Shown here: positions 10,987-22,100 of the stretch, one piece after another
Layout: every line of letters starts with the position of its first letter
Position numbering within the stretch: position 1 is the stretch's first letter
From: Theristus sp. LFF4_11
Lineage: Eukaryota > Nematoda > Chromadorea > Monhysterida > Xyalidae
Assembly (NCBI GenBank): GCA_030248135.1
Contig: JASANC010003250.1
Span: 1-64,000 of the forward strand
Length of the DNA: 64,000 nt
Direction of reading: 5' to 3'
Notes under the pieces: model-generated
Told to the model about the DNA's origin: nothing
What the model saw: only the letters and a program-made list of their open reading frames with translations
Database searches by the model: none
Made by a program: the position numbers and the translations under genes

Positions 10987-13900
10987 TCATTTCGACGTGA
11001 GTGGCTGCTGCAGTTCAACGAGCTGCGTCACCGGCGGCTCCGCCTCCTCGTGTGTCCGAATGCCACCGGAGCCAGGATGCACGAGGAAACAGTCGGGCAG
11101 CGCGGCCAGCATGGCTGGGAGAATGACGAGACCGTGGACGAGGCCCCAGAAGACGAGCACCGCAATCGCCTTCACGAGCACCTCGGGCGCGTAGTCGCCG
11201 TGGAACGCCAACGGAAGCACGCAGAGTAACGTCGAGAATCCGGCCTGCGTTGATTGTAGACAACCTTGAGAACACTATCAACAGCAAACAGTAATCTAAT
11301 ATCATTTTTTTAAATTCTGTGACTCAATGCGATAGGAAAGTATTTTCAATCTTTATGTGGCAATTCAAAATAGCTTAAGTGACTCGGCCCTATTAAGGAG
11401 ACTCGGGTCACTTTGCCAATGTTGAATTCCCCCGCGTCATGCTTGAAACTGTTTACCTATCATATGCGCGCATCGAATCTCACGACCAAAACAAAAGATC
11501 ATAACCATCGCAGCAACGCGAAATTTCCAACCAAACCGCCGATTCACCTGAAACATCGGGAAGCCGACACTCTCGAGGGTGTACGTGACTCGGCCGGCCG
11601 TTGTGTCGCAGCCGGGTTCGCCGTCAAACAGCGCCTTCTGGTAATGGTAGCTGGTGTGCGCCGTGAAGTCGACGCTGAAACCGATGGCCATTAACACGGC
11701 CGCCACAGACATCGGGTCCAGGTCGATCGACCACCAGCTCAGCGAGCCCATCACACCTGGTGGACGAATGCGAACATTTGTAAAAACTTTTATACAGTGG
11801 AACTCTAAATGATGGGCTATCAGCTGATTGGCTAGTGATCACGTGATGCATGCTTTCCTGTGCAGGACACACTCCACCTGTAAAGCAATGCATGCACAGA
11901 AAACATGATCACCCACCAATCAGCTGATAGCCTATAATTTAGAGCTCCGACTGTACCAACGAAATTACGCATGTTAATTCAACAATTACAGTCCTGTTGA
12001 ACAAAACTTAGCAGAACTTCTGAACATCAACAATTGCAGCTCACAGATGGTGGTGGACGTGATGGCGATGGTGGCACAGAGCACGCCGGAGAAGCTCGGA
12101 ATGAACAGCAGACAGACGAGCGCCATGACCACAAGCGTCACCATGACCGTCTCGCGCGTGATGCCGCGCAGATTCAGAATCGCATCACAGTTCAGTCCGT
12201 TTGGCGACCACACGGTCACGTCGTACTCGGGGTGCCTGGAAACATCAAGAGATTTTCACAAAATATTTTCACGATTTCACAAAAATACCAACGGACCTGT
12301 CCGCAATCTGCCGCCACCGCAGCATGTAGTCGACACGGGCGTCCCAGTTGTCCGCGTCGTCGTTGGCCACAATAAACAGAAAACTCGTCACCTTTGTTCT
12401 GCAAAGAAAATGGGGATCTCAGCGAGTAAAAGTGCGAGTGACGGTACAACGCTCTTTAGATGATGCTCTGCCACTCACTTGGCGCTGTCGGTGTGCACAA
12501 AGTCGGCGTAGCTCTTGAATCGCTCCAAGAACAGCTCAATGTTGTCGTAGCTTAGACCAGTGTCCTCGTCATAATCACCGCCAAAGAAGCCGCCAAAGTT
12601 GAACTCGTTCATTTTGTCGTTAAACTTGCGATAGTAGTCCAACCAGAGCACCGTGTAAGCAGGCCCCAGCGCGCCCGGCGCTGTCTCGAACTCGTGACGC
12701 ATTTCGTTGAATTCAACCAGTGAACTGTCGTTTGGACTCGGCAATTTTGGCGCTTTGTTTACGATCACGTTGAGTACGTAGTACCTGTGACATCCTGCTT
12801 ATTCGACAGCAGTAGTGATTGAAAATTGAAATAAACCTTAGCTGATTGGCTGCGTGTGAAATTCCGGATACAAATCAACCAAATTGTAGAATGGTTGTCT
12901 GCATTTCGGCCTGGCCAACATCATATGCAGAAGAGGGGTGGCCTCATCAGTGATGTGCCCCTCTTGAACCACTTGAGTCATGAAAGCATGAGTAATAAAC
13001 CACCTAAAAACCAATAAATTCAAAAAAAGCAAATAAACTTGCAAACGAACTCCTTCCAAACGGTGACGTCGAACTGTTCATACGCTCTGAGTAGCGGCGT
13101 GTCAGCGGGCAGAATTTTATCGATACTGACGACGGTGTTGATGCGCAAGGCGCCAACGATCACGACCGCCCAAACAACAGTGGTCAACACGAGCACTGTG
13201 ACGATCGCGAGACTCGACGTGATCGCACGCGCATACAGACGCACGAAACCACCTGCACACCGTTGGCAGCAGTTCTGCGAGCGACGCTGCTGGTGCTGCT
13301 TCTCTTGTTCGTGCTCGTCAGCGTCGGGTGACTGTAAGAAAGTGTTCTAATGGTGAATGAATGAATGAATGAATGAATCAGATTTCTGAAATGAAAACTG
13401 CTGATTATTACAGTCTATCTGGAAATATATGCAACATGAAGTGATAACCAACCAATCAGCGCTGCGAAATGCTGATGACCAACCAATCACCTAGTTGCAT
13501 ATATCAGCGAGATAGACTGCAACAACCGAATTATTTGAACGGTTGAAAAAACAGTGGTCATGACAAAACCGATCTGCGCTTGCATTTTCATCGCCGGGTT
13601 TGTCGTTTTGCTCGAGCTGCAGTTGCTCCAGTGGCAGCCGGTCGTGCCTGCCGACCCAGACGAGCGTGGCGCCAAAGAACGTCAGCGCGTACACGAAGCA
13701 CAACGCCATCGCAATCGCAGTCGCCACGCAGAACGCTTGGATCACCGGCGTGTCTGTCGTTGCACCTGCAAACAATCGCAGCGCGAGAGTTTAGTGCATT
13801 CGTGGCAACCTCACTTGTTAGGCACACAATAAAGCACACCGTCAAATAAGCTTTAGCTAGGTTAGGTGGGCTGAACGTGGGCGCACCTATAATTTTATTT

Positions 13901-16900
13901 TAACACAAGTTTCTCCATTACCGATAGGGGCCACAATGGCAGGCCAATGATCATGCGAGCACCAACACCAACGAACCAATAGCAAACGCAAGTGCGTTCG
14001 TCAACGAAGTGACCGTGATCGATGGTCCGATGTCTTCGAGCACATGCGCGAATCGCTGGGCGCTCCGTTCAACCGGCGGCAACTGCTGAATGCTCGTGGC
14101 CACTGGCAGCCGATGCCACGCGTGCATCATCAGGAACGCGTTGTCAACGCCTGCACATAAAAATTAACAAATGCGAACCTAAGCTCTGTAAAACTTCCTA
14201 ATTTCAGCCTCATACCTCAAACCAGGCGCGAGATAGAGTAGTTTGAAAGTCGGTATTTTTTGCCCACCCTGTATATTTTTAAAATCCACTGGTCTACGTT
14301 GCTGCGTATCAGTGAAAACTGACCAATCGCCAGAATGAGATATGGCGCGAGCACCATCATGGGATAGAACTCCATGGCGCTCCATGCGATGATGCCAAAC
14401 GTCGTGAAGAACGCCAACATTGGTGCCATCAGTGCGGCGAGCGCAACGCACAGCTGCGCACAGCGGAATGCACCGTGGTAGGTCGTGACAAGGATGACGC
14501 TCGCGAACACGAACACGATCATCAACGCGAAGCCGGCAACGAAGTACCTGCGAGTTCGTGAGCAACTGTCTGAGCAATTTCTCAGCAACTGTTTTTTTAA
14601 TGGCTGTGTGCCCAGCTTTGCTGGTTTGGAAACTGGTTTTCCTTGTGCACATGCCTGACACTCACAATGTGTGGAATAAAATCAATCAATCAATCAATCA
14701 ATCGACACAACGTCAGTGCAACATTTCCATTTTGGCAACTCAACTGGCAACCAGAAAAAGTCACCTGGCCATCGAGAATCCAGCCCTGTGCATCTCCGTG
14801 ATGATCATTTTGTCGCCCGTAGCGAGCACCTCCAGCAGTTCGTCGTCGCCGCCCTCGCCGTTGTACGCCCACTCAAACAACGCCATCTCCCAGGCCTCCG
14901 CCGCGCGCCACGCTTCGCCTTTCTCGATAAACGCCTGTGGTTTGTGATTCACCGTTTGTTGCGAATGTTTCGGCCAAATTTGGGGTTTGATTGATTGCTG
15001 GAGTTCATCAGTATGTGCTGATAATTTACAGTCCATCTGGATAAAATATGCAACTAGCTGATTGGTTGGTCGTAGCAATTCTCAGCGCTGATTGGTTGGT
15101 CATGAGCAATTCTCAGCGCTGATTGGTTGGTTAACAACATGAGACCGACCGTGAAATAGAGCACAACGAGCGAGCACGATTGCAGCCGGTTGTAGGCGTC
15201 CGTGTCGTTCGACTGAGTGACGTTGAAGAAATGTTTCGCAATGTTCTGCTCTTCCACTTGGTCGCCCAGCTTGAATTTCGACACCGGATACGCAAGTTGC
15301 ACACCATCTTCAACGACGCCCTCGTACATCGCAGCCTGTCAAAAAAAGAGCAAGTACAGCTCTTTGTTCCTTGATTGCCAATGCTCAAGCAGCTCTGGCA
15401 GCTAAATGTAAAAATTGGATTGGATAGCCCACATTCTGAACGGCCAGCAAATGTCATGGGATTTGCGTGCGTAGTGATTTGCTTGGATGATAGATAACAA
15501 TGACTGTACCAATTCATTCACAGTTAAAATTGACTTTGCGCTCTCAAAAGAGCAGCCCGAACGTACCATGACCTTTCCGACGAGCCAGTTTGCAGCGCAC
15601 TCATTCTCGTCAAACGGATTCTTGGCACAGAATTTATCGAACGTGTAAACATTGCCGTTGTGCGTGACGTTCAGCTTGTAGCTGATGAACTGCTCAATGG
15701 CATGGATGCGTTGCAAATACTCGCGATCGAACAGCGACGCATTCGGCTTGCGTGCTCGCAATAGTACGGTCGTCTTGTATGGATCTTTTCCGCCGGCCGA
15801 AAAGAACTCCTATGAAAAAAAGCATGGCTCCGCTACAAATAAACTCAAAGTATGATCTTTTATTTTGGTCACGAGATACAAGCATAGATAGGTAAACAGT
15901 TTCGTGCATGACGCGGGAATTCAAAAATGGCAAAGTGATCCGAGTCTCCTGAATGGGGGTGAGTCACTTAGGTGATTTTGAATTGCCACATAAACTAAAT
16001 TGAAATTAGTTTCCTTTCTACGTCTGCACACGCATTCAGTCGCAATACCTAAAAAATTGATAATAGCTGAAGGCTATCAGATGCAACAGAGATGACAAAT
16101 CAGATCATCAGAAACCACACCACCAACCTGGTAAACCTGCGTTTCCAATCGCGAGCGCGCGTTTGTCGGCGTGTAGCCCTCCTTGATCTTCGTTGACATG
16201 TTGACCCTGTGCAGACCAGTAGCACACACAACGGTGACGACCAAGGTGAGCACAATGAACACCCATGGGCATCGGCCAATCACCCGGCCCACGTGTACGT
16301 ACAGTCGTCGGAGTGCGTTCACGAACGCAAACTTGGCGCACAGCGCACACCGATGCCAGCGGTCGTTGCTCGCTCTGCTGCTGCTGCGTCGTCGGTTGAC
16401 CGGTTTCACGATCACTGGCGATCCAACAGCGTCGTTTTCGACCTCACTGGTCATCATCGCGTTCGCAAATTTCGAGTTTTGCCCGGCGGCACTGTTGCTG
16501 GTGGTTGTTGTTGTTGGTGGTTTTGCGACGGAAATGCTGCCCGACGGCTCCTCTGGGATCGTGTGAGTGCTCGGGCGACTCGCCACTCGTTCCGGCCAGC
16601 GGCTGGTCGCTAGTTTTTGGTTCGAATGGAAGTTTGGATTCGTCGGTTGCGCGGAGTGTCGATTGAATGGCGCAGCGTTCGGTGATTTTGCCTGCGAATT
16701 TGGCTGACTTTTGAAATGATTGCTGTGGTCTACATGGCGACTTACACCGACTGGTCCTGGACGCATTAGAGTAAAACTGAACATATTCAACTACCATGGC
16801 ATTTGACGTGTCATGCTGGTGCAGCTGATGCAGATGGCGACCGAGCTCATTACGACTCATATGTGGCCATTGTTGAGCCAAGTATTCATTCAAACTTTGC

Positions 16901-16926
16901 TTAATGTAACGCTGCGAGAACAACAT
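10987..16926 (-). CDS. Patched-related (PTR/PTCHD) sterol-sensing membrane protein
   Basis: PTR proteins are 12-pass RND-type transporters related to Patched, abundant in nematodes. I read about 14 exons. The start at 16926 (MLFSQRYIKQSLNEYLAQQ) splices in phase 0 to a Ser/Pro/Thr-rich cytosolic segment, then the first membrane span WVFIVLTLVVTVVCATGL (near 16240). An ectodomain follows (16000-15150), then a sterol-sensing-type block: YFVAGFALMIVFVFASVILV, EFYPMMVLAPYLILAIG and GVDNAFLMMHAWHRLP, the last being the family's GVDD-like motif. The second half repeats the plan: AITSSLAIVTVLVLTTVVWA near 13200, an ectodomain, TVMVTLVVMALVCLLF near 12130, and LMAIGFSVDFTAHTSYHYQK near 11690, which matches the PTR signature GFSVDF.AH.SYHY. 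It ends PPVTQLVELQQPLTSK. Introns hold MITEs of families 1 and 3. The cargo cannot be inferred. Confidence 0.9.
11312..11490. repeat. MITE family 1 copy in PTR intron
   Basis: AATTCTGTGACTCAATGCGA at the left, then TGTGGCAATTCAAAAT and GAATTCCCCCGCGTCATGC in the body. The right end is diverged. Confidence 0.65.
11795..11953. mobile_element. MITE family 3 (Tc/mariner-like, TA duplication) in PTR intron
   Basis: Ends CAGTGGAACTCTAAAT and ATTTAGAGCTCCGACTG form an imperfect inverted repeat. TA flanks both sides (11793-11794 and 11954-11955), as expected for Tc1/mariner-type insertion. The body carries CAGCTGATTGG and CCAATCAGCTG. Confidence 0.75.
12885..12985 (-). repeat. Dispersed repeat family 7 in PTR intron
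   Basis: Reads on the minus strand CATCACTGATGAGGCCA and ATGATGTTGGCCAG. It is shared with 52265-52380 and, more weakly, 43013-43075. Confidence 0.5.
13348..13378. repeat. (TGAA)n microsatellite in PTR intron
   Basis: Six or so tandem GAAT units. Confidence 0.8.
13411..13519. repeat. MITE family 3b in PTR intron
   Basis: Ends CAGTCTATCTGGAAATAT and AGCGAGATAGACTG form the inverted repeat. The internal CCAACCAATCA words are shared with family 3. Confidence 0.6.
15028..15135. repeat. MITE family 3b, with internal tandem duplication
   Basis: Starts ACAGTCCATCTGGATAAAAT and contains about three direct copies of a 30-bp unit built on GCTGATTGGTTGGTC. It lies in a PTR intron and ends beside an exon. 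Confidence 0.5.
15855..16052. repeat. MITE family 1 copy in PTR intron
   Basis: TTTATTTTGGTCACGAG at the left and GCATTCAGTCGCAATACC at the right; the body has GACGCGGGAATTCAAAAAT and GATTTTGAATTGCCACAT. Confidence 0.7.
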
Positions 16927-19100
16927 TTTTGACAACACAAACGGTATATCAGTTTCTCACTTTTCAAAACGGCAGTTCATACCACCTGCCACTTGGCAAC
17001 ATTACGCATATGCCGTACACAGGCATACCATGGGAACACACGCATGAACACTTTTCAGCACACAACTTGGCACGCTTTGGAGTCACCAGCTGTGATAAGA
17101 GTTCACTCAGGACATGGCAGAACTTTATCCTGTGCGCCCACACACAGCAAAATAATTGCAACCTTCCTTCATATGTACAGCAGTTCAGAATAACATGGAA
17201 AGAGCAACGCAACTTTGCCACGGGCATTACCACCGGCACCGGAGGTTAGAGCAGCGGCGTGCACAGTGCAATTATTGATTAAAACACATCGCATAACGTT
17301 GCAGCGATCTAATTGGACCGTGGAAATCTATACCCGGCCACTAAAATCGCAATTGCGCTGCCGCCATGTTTCACCGAGCATGGCACCCCCGAGCCGAGCC
17401 CAACTTCCTTCCTGCGTGTTAGCTTGTTGGAGCGGTTAGTTCGCTTCTTTCATTGCGTATTTGCGGAAAGCACACACCGCGAAAATGATTTTTTTCTCAA
17501 GCGGCGAAACCAACAGCACCAGAAAAAGTGTGACTGAACGTTTCACGCGCAGACACGACGATACAATTATATGGTGCTTTGCATCGGCAGTTTCAGATTA
17601 GATTACTCTTGAACGATTCCAGCAGAACCACTGGCTGGTTTCTCAATGCGAAAAATGAAAATGCAATGCAATGCAGTAAATGAGTGGTCATGATGAACAT
17701 GTAACGTGAACGTTTAACCGCAATCGCATATCAATGCGTCACGTCAGAGAGGAATTATTGTTGAAATTTGAAACTGAAAACTACTACTGCACGAACAAGC
17801 ACTTTAGACAGAGCACGTCAACCGACACAGGATTGCTGACACGTCAAACATGAGGTGAACATATTGCACTTCAACTAACAATGGCAAAGCGTGAAAGCCC
17901 GTCTGAAATCGATGATAAATAAAACGGCAGAACTGGTTTTTTTCAGCGCCAGCTTAAAAATATTGTTCGCAATAATGACAACGGAAATGTCCACTCTTCT
18001 GGGTATTTGCAATGAAAAACAAAAATTCACTCTCCGCGCGGAGTTTGCTTATATCGCTGTCACAACGAACCAGCACACACAAAAACCAACAGCGTTTCTG
18101 GGGAAACCAAAAATTGAACAGACACGAAGCAAAATGAAACAAGCAACAAACAGCGGAAGTGCTGAATAAGGCACAAAAGAAACGTACGCATTTGGGCTTG
18201 CACGGCTTAACCGGTTTCGATGCGACGGTTTATGGCGCAGTTCTCAATCAGAGACATCTGAGCCGCTTGGGAAATACGGAGCATCGCGTGTTTTCCAGTC
18301 GTTTCTTGCTATCAGTGCTACAACAGCAGAACAAGCCTGCTCTGGCGGCGTGCCATCGCCATGCCGTAAACATGTTAGCACGCTCAAGTCCATGTGACCG
18401 GAATTTGCGAACCAAAAAAAACTAAAGGCAGAGCTGTGTTAGCGAGGCTTCTCTTGCATCACAAAATCGATAACCGAAAGTTGTGTGCTCTCTTATTCAT
18501 ATGCCGCTGACAAATGCAACATTTCAGAAAGCAACAATGCGCGGCCGATCTAGCGATGTTATGTGCACGGCACGTGAGACAAGACTCCGTCGTGTTTTTT
18601 ATGGCACGTAAAATGTCATCGATTGCATGGTATAGGTTGCATTGTGTGCATCGGTGCTTCCGTCTCCATTAAAAACGAACGCTTTTTGAAGGTCACTAAA
18701 ATGCTGAACATACACTCCCACGAAAAAGATTACATTGAAATTGAACAGCATGCACTTGGCGGTGCGGCAAGGCAAGGCAAAGTAAGGCAAGAAAACCAAA
18801 AAGCAAAAAGGTAAGCCAGCTGCAAAAGCGAAGGCTTTGTCGAGAAGCTAGCTCAATTGTCTGTCAGTAATTTATTTGGCCAAACCGAGTGATCAGAGTC
18901 GCAGATTTTTATCACAGATTCAGTTGTTTCCTTCAGGTCACGGTTGCAATTAAAACTGCGTTTCAGAACTGCTTTCAGTCATTTTTCGAGCAAAATTCAA
19001 ACGCCTGCGCTGTGGACAATGTTCCAATCAACCAACACCAATCATCGATAAACATCAATCATTAGTTAACCTGAAAGCAGGTCTGAAACACCGCATACTA
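16927..19100. other. 2.2-kb intergenic region between PNPT1 (3') and PTR (5')
   Basis: Both flanking genes run leftward, so this holds the PTR promoter and the PNPT1 3' flank. I see no exon with good splice sites or recognisable protein on either strand, and no strong repeat. A minus-strand AATAAA near 18868 is 230 bases after the PNPT1 stop and could be its poly(A) signal. A single-exon or rapidly evolving gene cannot be excluded. Confidence 0.4.
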
Positions 19101-22100
19101 TCATCTAGTTTTAGTCTCCCTGGCTGCATGAACGCGTTGGAAGAGGTTCATTTGACGGCCAGCGGTCAAACTGATCAGCTTGCGCGACAGGCGCAGCTTG
19201 CCCGTTTCGGGGTCACGGCCGAAGAATCTGACGCACAACGACATGGTCATTTTGAAAATTGAATAGGTTTAAGGGGCATTCATGAAGCAGTATTTGACGA
19301 CCGCGTAGCTATGTTTTAACACAGCTATGCTTCACTAAATACTGCTTCATGAATGCCGCTTTAGTGATTTCTGATTGATCACAGCTCTGAATCAACACTC
19401 ACAAATCGTGCCACAAAAGCAATCGACAACATACTTCACTCGAATCTCGTGTCCCGGTTTGATGCCCAGCGCGGATGCGTGCGCCACCTTGCGGACGTCC
19501 AAATGTGTGTTCGGGATGAAGACGGGCGTTTGATTGGGGAACAGCTGCACCGTGACGCCACTGTTGAGCACTTCAGTTACATGCGCTGTGTAAATGGCAC
19601 CCTAAAAATGCAGCCACAGTTTGCTCCTCAGTGGACGAAGGGACGGGATGCAAGGAAATCATTTGGATGCACCTGTTCCAGAGTCGGTTCCCGTTCGACG
19701 GACAAAATTTCGTCGATTTTCTTTTGTGCCGTCTGCCAGGCGTCGCAGGATGGGGCAAACACACTGAATGAGCCGTCTTCTTGCTGCATCAGCTCAACGC
19801 CAGTGTCTGCCTGTCAATAACTAACAACACTCTTAATTGACCATTGTATTTCAAGCAAAAACAGTGTTGTCTATTGGTGTTCGATTACTGTACATGCATC
19901 AGAATTCGAACTGTTGGTTACAATGAAACTGTGAAACATGTGCAATTTGTGCGGTCTAGCATTTGAATCTGTTGAAGCACGTTGATTAGACGCATCAAGC
20001 TGACCAATCAATGGGCCCAGTGCAAAAGCCGCTAGCTACAGATTGGCTGATAGGCTATAATATTGCATGCAACCGTGTTGTCACCTGCAGCCTGCGCAAG
20101 TTTGCCGCGGCAAATCCGACGAGTTGAGCGCGTTTCTGCGGCGGCACGGTCAGCGTGCGTGTAACAGGCCCGCCGTGTTTCATTTCACTGCGACTTGCCG
20201 CCAATGTCTCGTTCATCTTCTGTATGATTTGCTCGTGCGCTTTCGTGGCCTGTGCTAGGGCTCGACTGAACGTCTCTTGCGAGAGGCCACGCACTTTCAG
20301 ATCCAACTGCAACGCCGTGAAACCGCTGGACGTACCTGGAAAATACGTTACATTGATATCAAAAAAAGAAAAATCAATAAAAAGAGTTGAATGTGCAGTC
20401 ACCGGTGCATACCAGCAATTTTCATGTCCATATTGCCGGCGAAATCCTCGAATCCCATCAAGTCAGTGAGCAGAACGCAGCGGTCGTCTTGCTCACGGTC
20501 GTGTCCAATGAGACCAAGCGCCACACCGCACACCTGCCGATTGCCATTGTCATTTTCCGGTTGATTCCAGGGTGCAAGCACATGTGTCACTGAAGCTGAA
20601 GGCCCGTTTGTTGTTGTTGTTGTTGTTTGTTGCCCCCTTTTTATCCTTACCCAACGCCCTTGGGGAAAGGCATTGTCGCAATTTTTTATTGTCCACCACA
20701 TGGGCTGCGACGTTGGAAGCAGTTTTTCTGCTTTTGAAGTGGGCGTTGGGCAAGCTGCGCTGGTATGCATGGGCGCGATGTCATTGAGTTCCTCGCCACC
20801 GGAACAGCAATCTTGTGAATCAAGAAAGCCGACGTTTATGCTGCCGAACCATTAAGCCCCACGCAACCCGGGGCAGCCGAGTGGTCACGAGCGGATTCGA
20901 ACCCGGGCTTTCCGATTGGAAGTCCCAAGTGCTATCCACTCAGCCACTCAGCCGGCCCCGTTTATACCCGACGTATGCAGAGACGTTCGTCAGGTAGGAA
21001 CGGTAGTATGCAATAACACGAAACCTAAAGTGACGTGACGTGCGCACGCGCATACGTCAGGAATAAACGGGCCTTAAGCACAGCACAGCATCGAATCAGC
21101 TGCTGCAATTCAAACGTGCGTCGCCTTGCTTCACCGGCTGTGCCAGCTGCACGCCAGCGTCCATGAGCGCCAACGACGCCGCACAGACGGACGCCATGCT
21201 GGAGGAGCCGTTGCTCTCGAGCACCTCGCACGTCACCCGCGTTGTGTACGGCAACACCGGCATCAGCGACGCGACCGCCTTCTCCGCCAGTGCACCGTGG
21301 CCGAGCTCACGGCGCCCACTGCAAACCGATTGCTGCTGAAGTTCTAGTCTCAACACGGTATACTCTCGGAAAACCACAGTGCCAGTCACGGACAACTGCA
21401 GTGGCGGCCAAAAGTGCTGGAACACTGCGTGTGTGTGTGCTGTTCCAACACTTTTGGCCGCCACTGCATATGCCGCGCACACATAACGATATTTCAACAG
21501 CGCGCGTGTCAGCGCATATGCAGTATGCTGGCGCGTTTGTTCATGCTATCATAGTGCACTGTGTTCAGACTTCACTATCGACAGTTGCCGTTGTTGTCAG
21601 CGAGCAAGCACCGCAGAGCGACTGTACCGAGCGGTACGTGGTTTCACTTCGTTGGTGGCGTACGATGGGAACTCGTAGTGCAGCATGAACTGTTTCTCGC
21701 GTGCCGCACCGAACAGCACGGACGTCAAGTCGGAGCGCATCGCAGCGGCGGGCGAGTCGAACGCGACGCTGCAGAGCACCTGCGTCTGGCCACGCTCGAA
21801 CAAGGAGCAGCCGGCCAACGGTGCGTACATGGCAACCTGCAGGAGGCACTGGCACGCAGCATGCACGCGCGACCGTGTGGGGCACCGATGTGTGCAGCCC
21901 TCAAACCGGTGTGCAGCCCGCAAGAGCAAACTTTGCGAGCTTTGCTTCATTGCACCGGCTGCTTTGCAAATGGTTCACATCCCTCAGAATGGTGTACTGC
22001 CCTCAAAATAGTGCACTTAAACCGGTGTCGCCAAAAAGCCGCACCGCAAAAATGTCTTGTGAGCTGCACACCGGTTTTGAGGGCTGCGCACATTGGTGCA

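Noticed and set aside
20866..20962. Functional tRNA gene
   Set aside because: A and B boxes are present but the anticodon arm and acceptor stem do not fit a canonical tRNA.
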